Shown here: positions 33,660 to 45,990 of the stretch, in pieces
Position numbering within the stretch: the first letter of the stretch is position 1
Layout: the number at the start of each line of letters is the position of its first letter
Assembly: GCA_963682055.1 (NCBI GenBank)
Contig: OY821747.1
Coordinates: forward strand, 32,424,126-32,488,125
Direction: 5' to 3'
Length of the DNA stretch: 64,000 nucleotides
Source: Primula veris
Lineage: Eukaryota; Streptophyta; Magnoliopsida; Ericales; Primulaceae
Made by a program: the position numbers and the translations under genes
The notes under the pieces: model-generated
What the model was told of the DNA's origin: nothing
The model's database searches: none
What the model saw: only the letters and a program-made list of their open reading frames with translations

Positions 33660-34671
33660 TGGAACCGTACTTAGAACCTAGCAGTGGGTTTTACAGAGAG
33701 TAGGGTTTTTAGTAGAGAGAGAGAGAGAGTAATTGTGACAATCGTAAAAGATTTAGGATATAGAAAGAGTTTAGGATAAAAAGCAATTAAGTCCATATCT
33801 TTCTGTATTTAGAAAGAGATACATGCAAATCAATTGTTAAACAGATTTAGCCAAAAAAATAGGAAGTTTCTTATCAACAGAATTTTGAAAAATAAATCAC
33901 ACTTAAATAACGAAGAAAACAGTTGGCATTAAGATAAATTCAGCAGTTACTACAGATAAACATTCCTTTTTAAACAGATTGATCCAAAATTTGAAAATTC
34001 AAGAGTTGAAGCTTTTAAGGAATTTTGAATTGATTCAAGATAGAGATAGCAATTTGACAGATATTCAAGCTTTTGAAAAACAAGAATCTAGCAATTTACC
34101 CAAGAAAATATGTTTATCATTGAATGGCCTTAATAAAGATTAGATTTCAGGAGCTTATATTGAGCAAATCCGTTTTTATCTCTACACAAAAACTAGTTTG
34201 ATGACCTCAGCAAGGAAAGAGTATAAGTGATGTCAAAAATAACAAGACTTAGTCTTGGCAGTTATCAAATAGACTGAGGTTTCAACTGATGTTGCAACTG
34301 AGCTTGCAACCAGTATTTTTAACACGAGGTTTCAACTGAAGTTGTAACTGAACTTCTAACCAGTTATTGAGAGAATGAGGTTTCAACTGAGGTTGCAACT
34401 GAACTTGCAACCAGCTTAAACAAATTGCACTTTGTGCTTGCAACTCTATTACCAGAGAGGTTTTCAAGGACAAGTTACCTCACATCTGTTTTTGAGACAC
34501 CAAAAAGCGGCTTTTTCAAAACAAAAACATCATAGCTCAATTAAGACTTAACCTTAGAAATAAAACTTATTGAAGATACTCAAGACAGACATATTTAGCA
34601 AGAATATTCAATTAGATTGATAATGACATACCCCTATGTCACTTCTTGATGATTCAAACTTGTTTGTATCA
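33660..34671 (-). other. Non-coding internal region of the Sirevirus fragment (unit 2)
   Basis: No ORF of note. It carries a GA microsatellite (about 33715-33728) and, at about 34270-34420, three copies of a GAGGTTTCAACTGA(A/G)GTTG-type unit of about 58 bp related to the repeats in the LTR. Confidence 0.55.
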
Positions 34672-35247
34672 AGGTTTTTTAATTACTTACATTGTTTTCA
34701 AATGACCATGAACTGTTTCCAAACAACCATATGTTGTTTAGATTTAGACTACAGTACGGTGCGAACTCTTTTGTTGTAGGGTCATTGTCGTATTTTTGTC
34801 TTTTTAGACCGTTCTTGAAGTAATCCAAATTAATTTTTAACGTTTATTTATTTATTTAGTGATTTTTTGAAACAGTCTACTTGCGAGTGCGAGTGCGAGT
34901 GCGACTATTCATTATTATATGGTAGTCATAAAATCGTTGTGATGTTGCGATAGGTATACGTTCCCTAGTTACACATGTCGTACTTTTGCCTACGCATCGA
35001 TGAACTGATCAACATGGAAAAAAACGTTTTTATGTTCTTAAACAATATGTTTCGTTCTGATAATGTAAATACATCTATCTCAAGTATACTGGGTTGACTT
35101 TTATTTTATACTTCAATGCAATTTCAGTTATAAATGAACATAATTTTTTTTAGTAATATTTTGTATACATGTTTTTCAAATTAACTTAATAAATGAGAAT
35201 AATTTTTCGAGATGAGCCGAAAATGTTAAGACGGACAACGATATAGG

Positions 35248-35540
35248 TCATGTTTGTTTGCGGTATAAGAGATGCTATATTATTATTAGTACTGTGAGAC
35301 TCACGTTATATCCTGTTTGTTTACACAAATTGTATTCGGTATTATATAAGTTATGTTACTATTTATATTACATTTTATTATAAGAGAGTATAACTAATAA
35401 CACATATAGGTCATGTTTGTTTGCATAATAGTATAATGAGTTATAATTTGTAACTATCTACTAGTAATTATACCATCTTATTAGCATAGAATAGAATATC
35501 TAGTATAATTAGTATATCACCTCTTATATCACAAACAAAC
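35248..35540. mobile_element. MITE with inverted repeats (unit 3)
   Basis: Counterpart of 10907-11199. The switch from unit-5-like to unit-1-like sequence falls within or just beside it. Confidence 0.62.
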
Positions 35541-36102
35541 ATTTGTTATTATTTATCCTACTAATACTATTCCACAAACTAACAAAATAAAATAAACACG
35601 TCACATTAGGGTTTCCAATTATATATATATATATATTGTGTCATTCTCCTAGTTTTCTTCACCAGCCTCATTTTTTATTATTTTATATCTTCTTATATAA
35701 AATTAGGGTTTCTATTTAGCAATGCCTTCGTTTCCAGGTTAGAACTCAAACTAGGGTTTTTTTTAACCTTTTTATTCTTTTTTTCTTTTATATCTATTCT
35801 TGATTTTAGAGGACCATAAAAATCGTTGCTTTGAAATAACCAACGAATTTTTTTCTGAATTGAAAGTTTAATAAATAAATAAAAAGTTGATTGTTGAATT
35901 CTAGATTTAGATCATTAGCCTTACTCAAATTCAATTTTCACCGTTTTGTACCCTTTTTTCGGTTTCGGACAATTCTTAGTATAAAGGGTTTTGTTATTTT
36001 TTTTGAATTGACCAACCAAATCTTTTGCTAACCTGATCTTGATTTAGATCATTAGCTTTGATTAAATTTCTCTAAGTCAAATACTAGTTTGAAATTGTGG
36101 AG

Positions 36103-36148
<46 letters not shown>

Positions 36149-37381
36149 AATTTGCTCTGCATGCAAGAACGACAATGATCGACCTTGTGAATACCTATAT
36201 TTGTTTGCTTTTCCGTGTAGTGATGAATTACTCGTTTAGATATTTGTTAATGTTTACAACATGCACAATTACTTTGTTTTTAATTGTTATACTGCTAGTT
36301 TATCCCTAGAAAGTTAGTTTTTTAAATGTTTTATCGTAAACTGCTTGCTTTTTCTTGCCATAAGTTGATCATTTTTCAGTATTCCATAATGAAAATGATT
36401 TGTCTAACAGTCTCGCTATAGGAGGGTAGCTTTATAAAGGAAAGTACCTCTTTAGAAAAACACCCGTTATGCTTGTATAAGCTTTCTATACTGTATTTTC
36501 TTGTTGTCTTAAAAGGTGTTTTGTTTGACACGAGTTAAATGATGAATCCTTGATTTAGATTATCAGTCTAGATTAAATATCTCGAGTTAAATGCTAGATC
36601 AATTTTAACCATGTTATGGAATAATTAGAGTATTAAAAAAATATACCATTTAAAGGGTTTGGTTAAAAGAAGTTTATATAATCTTTTTTACAGAAATCTT
36701 ATGCAAAATGAGAGTAAAGACAAATAACAAGCTGATGTTTTCGGGTCAGCAGGCTGATCTTGATTTAGTTTATAATGTAGAATAATTTCTCTAGTTTAAT
36801 GTTAGATTCAAAGTGTAGGACTATCTATCCCTGATTCAAAGTGATGTTTCTTTAGCTCAATTTGCTCTTAAAAATGAGGTTTTGAAAGTGTTTTCGCTAA
36901 CTTTTTTACCCTCAAGTTAAGGTTATAGGTTCTTGTAAACGGATATCTGATTAGGCTGCTTATGTTTATAGGTTTCTGATCGGACTTTATTCTTATTCGT
37001 ATCATTGGGGCACTTGTCCCATGTTTACTACTCTTCTATATATTCTGCATCTAATAAAACTTTATTTCTTTATTTATATATTAGTAATTGTGGCCACGTG
37101 TTGCGTGTGCGATGTCTATAGTGCGATAAAAAAATCAAAAATATAAGTGTGGTGATGATACAATTATGTGAAAAGTAAAAAAAAAATGATAGAATATAAG
37201 ATGAGAATACTCAAAAAAAAATTGGGTGGTTAAATATGAAGAAATAGTGTTATTTTCTATTATTTATGAAAGTATGGTTATATGCTAATTAATAAAAGGG
37301 TGTAGAAGTATTTTTGGAAAAAAATGGTAAAATTTGGCAACCTCAAAAATTTTGGCTTGACTTACTATAATAATATGATAT

Positions 37382-37423
<42 letters not shown>

Positions 37424-37915
37424 TTCAAATACTACTAATGAGTAATGATTACAATTTAAGGGGATTTACAAATACCCGAGGGGGGAATTACAATTAATAC
37501 CCTTAATGCAATTTGTTACTCGTAACCCCGTAATAAAAAAAGACGTGGCAGACAATGATTGGCCTCGTTACATATCTAGACTTGTTTGTTTTTTTTTGTG
37601 TAGTGATGAATTACTCATTTAGATATGTGTTTGCCATTATTGAAAATACTGTCTTTTTCTGTCCTGCATTTTCAAGAATATGTTTAGGTTTTCTTTTTTC
37701 CGCCACACTCATCTCTTATTACTTGTCGTGTTTTTACTCCCTACCTAAAACGAAAATGATTTGTCTAACGGTCATGCTATCTTCTAAGAGTTTTGCTTTG
37801 TACAGGATGGAACCTTTTTCCTACCTTAGATTTAGGAAAACACCCGTTACGTTTATGTATGCTTTATATACTGAAGTTACTCGTTGACTAAAAAGATGTT
37901 TTTTTTCCGTAATGG

Positions 37916-38045
37916 GTGACAGTTACCACCATAAAAATAGATGTTGCTGGTGTGGAAGAGGCAGAAGGTACAGACGACGAGGATGAAGCGGAAAATCAGC
38001 TAGAGGCATATTTCTTCAAGCGAATAAGTGACTTACCAGATAAAG
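37916..38045 (+). other. Acidic exon-like ORF, copy A of unit 3
   Basis: Translation identical to that at 13575; donor AAAG|GTAACA. Confidence 0.42.
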
Positions 38046-39354
38046 GTAACATTTCTTTCCCAGAGTATAATTATTCTCACTTGCCTCAAACTTCTAAAGT
38101 ATGTGTAATGTTAATGAATGCGAAAGGACAAATGTTAATCTTCTTAACCTAACCAAGACAACCCTATTTAGTATTCTTATCATACCTGAGTTTTGAAGGG
38201 TGTCCTTCAGTCCTTCACATCACATTTATTTTTGTTGAGTATTTACCAGAAAGAGTTATAAAATTCCGTGTTACTGTTTTCAATTTTCCTAAATCCTTCG
38301 AACTGTGCAAGCAGACCAGCTCTTTTCAAACTTTCAAAACTATTGCTATTTTGATTTATTTTCCTTAAACATTCAAATTCATGTGCCATGTTAGATATTT
38401 ATATGTGTGTGCGTGTGTGTATTCATTATCCATGATATTCCCTGTATTCCCTTTTACTCGTGTTCCTGTTTTTTTCTTAGTGCTTATTATCATTGCGATA
38501 AGGATGGTTACGAACAAATTTGATTACTAGTTCAAAAGTTAGTTTTCTTAAAGCATAAACCCAACTCCAAACTTCATGAATTATAATATATGATATAGAG
38601 ATTTATCTCAGTCTCCTCAGAACCATGTCTACGTTACATGAAGTATGTTTATGTTTTGCCTTTCCACAAAGCCGTTAGGAACAAGTATGTTTCTTTTTAA
38701 TCTTCTAATTTGAAGAAATGAAACAAGTATGTTTGTATGTTTATGTTCTGCCTTTCTTTCTTTTGCTATATATGTATGTTATTAGAGTTTCTCACTTATC
38801 TGTAAAAGTTCAGTAGCTCACACATATATATTAGTTTTGAGTGTGTTTGAAAAGGATTATTTTGCTTCCACAAGGTTATTTGGAACATGCATGTTTCTTT
38901 TTAATTTTATTATTTGAAGAAATAAAACATGTAGTATGTTTTTTTCTTGAAAAAGATAAGAAGTATGTTTTTATATTTGTTTATGTTTTGCCTTTTTTTT
39001 GCTATCTATGTATATTGTTAAAGCTCCTCAATTATCTGTCAAAAGACTCAAAGCTCACACATATATATTAATTAGGGTGTGTTTGATAAGGATTATCTTG
39101 CTTCCTAATTTCCTATGATCTCTTTCTTTTTGATCCCATATCTATGTATGTTGTTAGAGTTTCACAATTGTCTGTCAAAACTCACTCATATAGTTTACAA
39201 TGTGTTTGATTAGGATTATCTTGCTTCCTAATTAGTAATTTCTTACGATCTCTTTTTTTCTTTCGCATATCTATGTATGTTGTCGTTAACATGATTCGTG
39301 TTTTTCTTCTAAATTTATGGGCAAAAAAAGGAATAAATTATTTTCTATTTGCAG

Positions 39355-39450
39355 CTACAGGATTCAACAAATCAAGAGCTCAATCATCAAGATCCTCTAT
39401 TTAACCTTCCTTCAAAGATCCTATGCAGAGTCATCAACATTTCTTTAAAG
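39355..39450 (+). pseudogene. ARF-like exon (unit 3)
   Basis: Same 32 residues and splice borders as at 15014-15109. Confidence 0.68.
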
Positions 39451-39478
39451 GTTACCATTATGCGTTCACACTGAGATA

Positions 39479-40239
39479 ATAGAGGAGGTGATCGGTAAGC
39501 AAAGTGTTGGTGATGTGTTCAATGATTTCAAGGGGAGAAGAGCTGCTCTGATCAAAGCTCTCACCGATGAGGTGGACGAGTTTTTTTTGAAGTGCAGTCC
39601 AGAGAGGGAAAATCTGTGCTTATTTGGGTTTCCAAATGGGACTTGGGAAGTGAAAATGCCCAGAGACGAGGCCCCGCCTGAGCGTCCCGAGCCAGCTGTG
39701 GGCATAAACTTTGCAAGGGATGGTCCAGACCGCAAGGAGTGGATATGCTTTGTGGCAAGACATTCTGATTGTTGGTTGAAGGCTGTTGCCTGTTATTTCG
39801 GTTCCCGAGCCAGATGATGAATAATCTCCCAACTATATTTGAAGTTGTGAAGATGGAGCCAGAACAACGAGCGAGAATTGCTCATCGCATCAAATCCTCC
39901 TCAAGCAAGAAAATGTCCCACAAGTCCGAGCAGCATGAGTCGGTGAAGAGGCTGAATAAAGTAGAGAGGAGAGAAGAGCAGGAGGGAGATGATGAAAATG
40001 GACAAAATGTAAATCTGTGTAGTGCTTGTGGCGATGACTATGCCGATGACTACAGCAGAGAGTTTTGGATTTGCTGTGACATGTGCGAAAGGTGGTACCA
40101 TGAAAAGTGTGTGAAGATATCTCCTATAAGAGCCGCACGTATTGATAAGTACATGTGCCCTAACTGCACCACCAAGGTATTGATAAGTACATGTGCCCTA
40201 ACTGCACCAGCAAGAGGGCTATGGTCTAAAGTTTATTAG
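39479..40239 (+). pseudogene. Alfin1-like pseudogene, copy 3
   Basis: Both frames translate exactly as copy 1: ATA instead of ATG at 39479-39481, stop of the first frame at 39817, C4HC3 ligands complete, 38-bp duplication at 40139-40214. Sharing all lesions with copy 1 shows that it arose by the recent 24.3-kb duplication. Confidence 0.92.
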
Positions 40240-40755
40240 GTTCTGGATTTAAATAAAGTAGTTGATTAGTATTCAATAGTTTTAAACTGAACTATGAGAA
40301 ATTGGTGAGTACAATTTAAGGGGCTTTACAAATACCCAGGAGGAATTACGATTATACCCGTAATGCAATTTATTCCTCATAACTCCGTAATGAAAACAGA
40401 CGTGACCGACAATGATCGTGCTTGTTACATATCTAGACTTGTTTGCTTTTTCATGTAGTGATCATAAATTACTCATTAGTTCTTTGTTTGCCATTATTGA
40501 AAATGCTATCTTTTTTGTCCTCCATTATCAAGAATATGTTTGTCTTCTTTTTTCCACCGCACTCATCCCTTATTCCTTGTCATCTTTTTACTGCCTACCT
40601 AAAACGAAAATGATTTGTCTAACGACCCTACTATCTTCTAAAAGGGTAGCTTTGTACAGGAAAGAACATTTTTCCTTGCCCTATATTTAGGAAAACACTA
40701 AGCTTTTTATACTGAAGTTACTCGTTGACTAAAATGATGTTTTTTTTCAAAATGA

Positions 40756-40885
40756 GTGACAGTTACCAACATAAAAAAAGAGGTTGCTGGTGTGGAAGAG
40801 GCAGAAGGTACAGACGACGAGGACGAAGCAGAAAAGCAGCTAGAGACATATTTCTTAAAGCGGATAAGTGATTTACCAGATAAAG
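40756..40885 (+). other. Acidic exon-like ORF, copy B of unit 3
   Basis: Same translation as the ORF at 16415. Confidence 0.4.
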
Positions 40886-43800
40886 GTAGCGTTTCTTTCC
40901 CAAAGTATTATAACTATTCTCACTCTCTCCCAAGTATGTGAATTTCACTTGATGTTATACTCACATAGATTATAACTCCTCTAATGAATCTTTTGATTGC
41001 AGTTAAACTTGTGTTTTAGTGGCAGTTTATGCAACATGGAGGACAATTTAGAAATTTCTTGTTCTTATGTGTATGTAGCATAACATACTAACACACATGG
41101 TTTTATTTTGATGCCTCACTGGATTTCTTCAATAGCTATGATGCAGAAATTGGGTTTGATTAATGGACATCTAAGCAGTGTTAAGCAAATTATTTTGAAG
41201 ATTTTCCCTCTGTAGTCTTGTTTTGGATGTATTAATCAGCGTAATGTTTTACATATTCATTACATGCTTATAATATTAATGGTTTTTGAAAAAGGTTTCC
41301 TAGTTCGAGTAATCATTTTCTTCTTCGCTAATTTGAGAATCGTATTGAGGAATAGGTTAGCTCTGAACTATTTGCTGTAATAGTGGTATTTACTTTGATA
41401 ATTGGTAACTGGTGAAAATGATTCCATTGGATTCCAACTAAACTAATATTGAGTGGATTGGTTTATATACTTCCACCATTGCCATATTTGACAAAAAGCT
41501 TAACGTACAACATCTTCTTGATTAAGATGTTGAAGATCGTGAAGTATACAGATTTAACAATCTAACAAAAACACTAACATTGCTCTATGTATTTCCCAAG
41601 TAGAATTTGTAGTTAAAAAGTATCATTGAAATATTGTTTGCATCGTCTGCCTTTGTTTTTTTCTAATGTAATCGCTAAAGTTTTCCTGCTGCATTTAGGT
41701 GTTTTGACATTAGTCCAAGCCCTATTTTCCTGTATTTTCAAGAGAGGGAAAAGAGATTTCTGAAGCCGCAGTCGCCACCTTCTCTCCATTTTTACTGCAG
41801 GTAAGTTTTCCTTTCTGAAATAATTTGTCTTGGTTTACCTTTATTAAAAAAAACCTTTCCCTGGATGGAGAAGCAAAATGTTTTTTGTTGGTTGAGGAGT
41901 TTCATGTCTTCAGTGGACATATGATGAAACCAACCCATTCAGTAACAATTTTTCCTTCACAATTATTTTCAAAAAATGAAAACTTCCAAATGGATCTTAA
42001 TGCTTTTTTTTTTTTACTGTGAGTAGCTCCCAATAGTATTTTATGTCATGAGGATTATCTGAAACACATACCATTCATGATCTAATATTTAAACAAAGAA
42101 TATATAGTAGACTCGTTATCGCATTTTTTTTTTTACAAAGATTATCAGAGAGTTTCTTTCCAATGAAAATTTTAAAATACTTACAGGAATTGACATATAT
42201 TAATTGTTTAACCTACCTCAAGTGCGGACTCTATCACGAAATTTTGTACCTACTATCCTCTCTTACAAGATCGTGATTTTCATCCTTGGTCAGGTTATAT
42301 TGGTCCGGTTTTAACATGAAGTGGATGGACATATGCTACCGTCATCCCGAATTTCTTTATGCCATAGAAAACAATAAATAGCGATTCACATAAAGTAAAT
42401 CGACTCATTTTTGGAGTTGTGGTTTTGTTTATGTGGCAGTACTGCAGTTTTCTGAATCAAGGATATATGATGCCACACTTGCAAAATTAGGTGAATAACT
42501 TTTGAAAAGGGATCAAGACTTTTTCAAAATTCTACGAATGATGCAACTCTATGACCAGTATGCTCCGGGCTTTTGTGGATGTGGGTCGAGATAGAACAAC
42601 ATCGTACTCCCTAGTTTGTTAAACTATTGCCCGGTCGAGCCAGGGATGAGAAATGAAGGGATGCATTAAAAAAAAGGAACAAAGAGATTAAATTCAAACT
42701 AAAATTTGAACTGCTCAACTGCAGGGAATTCAATGACAACTCTTTCAATTTTATCTACAAGTTTTGCAGATTTTAAAGAATCTATTTATTTTGTACATAC
42801 TATAACATACGTCTAAAAGTGAGTGAGATAAAAAGGGGCAGGAAAGATAGAGAGAAGAGAGATGAGAAAATATGAACACTGATTTTGTATCTAACAAAAT
42901 TAATGTTCATAAAATTGGTAAATTGTACAAAAAATGTAGACTAGCAATTCACTTACAAAACCTGCTAAATGATCCATTTGCCAACATGCTCATCTAAGAT
43001 GGCAAATAGATGGCTTATTAAAACTCTCATGCGAGCTCGTCGGGACAATTTCAAACTTTCAAAACAAGAAACCTATTAGATGTATGACAGGATGCGTGCA
43101 AGTAAGGCACATTTTTTCAATTCGTAGTTTGTCCTTCTGAAGTCGACGTACCGACAGACCTATAAGATTATGATCACTAATGTACTCGGGAATATCTTAA
43201 TAATAAACATATTATAACAAATTAAAGTGACATTATACGATTGAATATATACCATACAAGAGAATAATTTTCATCCATTGCAAATTTTTCAGTTAAATGT
43301 TTTTTTTAGCAAGACAATACAACAACTACAACTGTAGGACGAAGAGAAAGGACCGAGAGGTCTCCCATTCCTATCTACTTCGTTCCGTTTTAAATAACTA
43401 TAATTGCTTAATCATAAGTAACATGTCTTGGGAAACAAATTCTGAGACTGAAATTTTACGTTATTTGATTTCATTTCAAACGATTTTGATGGGTCGAGTG
43501 TTACATCCTCGCAACTCTTATCAAGAAAAGCATCATATTCCAGAGCGAAAAAGCTTGCCTCATTGTAACCTTTACATTGGGGAACATCTTGGAAAACTAC
43601 TGAGCATAAAAATAAAAATTCTTAAAAATTAGCTTAGTTGATCGTTGTTTGGTTTTGTTCGGTTGAGTAGAATTTAGAAAATTAGCATTGTTAATGTGCT
43701 CTAATTCATCTAAATTATCATAAATGTAGCCAGGTGGATCCCATGAGAAATAGGGCGTTAAATGACAACAATTCCCATGAAATATATTAGTTATGGGTTT

Positions 43801-44147
43801 TATTAGTTTACAAGAGTTTTTCCCTAGTTTCTTATTTATCTACGCCTCTTAAATAAAACAAAGAAAGTATTTCTTTATAAACCGCATGCACATAATTTCC
43901 GCGATGGCTTCATTTTGCTCCCTTTAAAAGCAACTTCTACTCGTATCCTTAATGTGAGGGGTTTCTTAGATCAACTGTCATGCTTCATGGGCATAGAGAA
44001 GAAAGCGGAAAATCTAATTATTGATCACTCGATAAACAAGTAACATTAGTACATTTCAGTTGACACTTCACTTTGCGATCAGACTTATTAAAATGCATAT
44101 ATAACAATGTAAAATATAAGCAACAGAAGCAGTTGCATAACTGATAA

Positions 44148-44588
44148 TCAATTCTCATCATCATCATTGTCAGTGTTGGGTGAGACAAAGCTTTCGACAT
44201 AGTAAGTGAGTGTATCATGGATTGACAGATCAGTCGAAAAATTACCGATTTTGGGAAATCTTAATGTACCATTAGTTGGATTGTAAATACCCAATGACCG
44301 CCTATACTTCATCACGATTTCACCAGTCATGTTAAAACAGAAAAAAGGGGAATAAGGTATATTTTGCGGGCCGTGAGAATACGGAATTGTGTACAACTTT
44401 GTCCATGAATCCGCCTTACCATATTCTCTCATAACCCATACATCAACGCTAATTTTCTGTGTTGAATCATGAAATTGGCAGAATATGGAAAGACAATCTT
44501 GCAAAACACCCAAACTCAAATACGTCAAAATAATGTCACCATAATCAGGCTGTGATATTCGATCGAAAGTCTCTTTTTCCCCACTAAG
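44148..44588 (-). pseudogene. F-box-associated domain gene fragment (unit 3)
   Basis: Identical in translation to the fragment at 19807-20247 and truncated at the same point, so the truncation predates the 24.3-kb duplication. Confidence 0.85.
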
Positions 44589-45507
44589 GGCGATATGAGA
44601 GCCGCATAGAGCATTCGAGTTGCTTTAATATAAAATTAATTTTCCCCACTAAATCGAGTAAAATAAAATATGGTAATGGGTAAAATTTAATTGTAAAATT
44701 GAAAGTACATATTATGGTTGAATAGTTTAATGATACAAAAATGTTTTTAAATTAGACCTCTAATAAAGAATCATTTGCTGATTAATCACTTAGCATGAAA
44801 CTATATTTAAAATTGAAAGTACATTGTTTTAAAATAAGGGGGAAACGGGCGGAAAAAGTATACTATTGTTAAGTAGGAGCTAAAATAAGGGGATATGTAT
44901 TCAAATGACCATACATTGTTTTAAAATGGGTGAAAAGGTTTTTTAATTACTTGCATTGTTTTCAAATGACCATGAACTGTTTCCAAACAACCATATGTTG
45001 TTTAGATTTAGACTACAGTACGGTGCGAACTCTTTTGTTGTAGGGTCATTGTCGTATTTTTGTCTTTTTAGACCGTTCTTGAAGTAATCCAAATTAATTT
45101 TTAACGTTTATTTATTTATTTAGTGATTTTTTGAAACAGTCTACTTGCGAGTGCGAGTGCGACTATTCATTATTATATGGTAGTCATAAAATCGTTGTGA
45201 TGTTGCGATAGGTATACGTTCCCTAGTTACACATGTCGTACTTTTGCCTACGCATCGATGAACTGATCAACATGGAAAAAAACGTTTTTATGTTCTTAAA
45301 CAATATGTTTCGTTCTGATAATGTAAATACATCTATCTCAAGTATACTGGGTTGACTTTTATTTTATACTTTAATGCAATTTCAGTTATAAATGAACATA
45401 ATTTTTTTTAGTAATATTTTGTATACATGCTTTTCAAATTAACTTAATAAATGAGAATAATTTTTCGAGATGAGCCGAAAATGTTAAGACGGACAACGAT
45501 ATAGGTC

Positions 45508-45798
45508 ATGTTTGTTTGCGGTATAAGAGATGTTATATTATTATTAGTACCGTGAGACTCACGTTATATCCTGTTTGTTTACACAAATTGTATTCGGTAT
45601 TATATAAGTTATGTTACTAATTATACTACATTTTATTATAAGAAAGTATAACTAATAACACATATATGTCATGTTTGTTTGCAGAATAGTATAATGAGTT
45701 ATAATTTGTAACTCTATCAGTAATTATACCATCTTATTAGCATAGAATAGAATATCTAGTATAATTAGTATATCACCTTTTATATCACAAACAAACAT
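45508..45798. mobile_element. MITE with inverted repeats (unit 4)
   Basis: Counterpart of 21167-21457, with the same interior variants. Confidence 0.62.
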
Positions 45799-45928
45799 TT
45801 GTTATTATTTATCCCACTAATACTATTCCACAAACTAACGGGTCATACACTATTTAACAATAAATAATAATGAATAAGTAACGAAAATAAACACCAAAAT
45901 AAAATAAAAACGTCACACTAGGGTTTCC

Positions 45929-45931
<3 letters not shown>

Positions 45932-45989
<58 letters not shown>
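45932..45989. repeat. TA microsatellite, 58 bp (unit 4)
   Basis: Pure TA tract, 28 bp longer than its unit 2 partner. It is the only difference between the 24.3-kb copies that I could find. Confidence 0.95.

Positions 45990-45990
<1 letters not shown>

Larger units (their letters stand above)
20249..34671. repeat. Array unit 2
   Basis: Same core as unit 1 up to about 28544, then a different 3' part (28545-30795) and the Sirevirus fragment. Relative to unit 1 it has a longer insert before block R1 (about 22105-22270) and lacks the part equivalent to about 12048-12270. Confidence 0.85.
30796..34671 (-). mobile_element. Sirevirus-type Ty1/copia fragment (3' end), unit 2
   Basis: Read on the minus strand: about 1 kb of non-coding internal sequence, an envelope-like ORF, a polypurine tract and one 1,211-bp LTR. 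Gag, protease, integrase, reverse transcriptase and the 5' LTR are absent. The order (long ORF, polypurine tract, LTR) matches the 3' end of Sirevirus elements, a copia lineage in which some members carry an extra ORF after pol. The broken left end abuts unit 3 exactly at 34672, so the truncation and the unit boundary are one event. Confidence 0.75.
34672..44589. repeat. Array unit 3 (mosaic)
   Basis: 34672-35315 matches unit 5 (59041-59684) at every site where units 1 and 5 differ. From 35545 it matches unit 1 without noticed difference to the end. It lacks the first 325 bp of unit 1 because it begins where the Sirevirus fragment ends. Confidence 0.88.

Noticed and set aside
36097..36309. 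ORF with an Ile-Tyr run in unit 3
   Set aside because: It is a translation of the TA microsatellite plus block R1.
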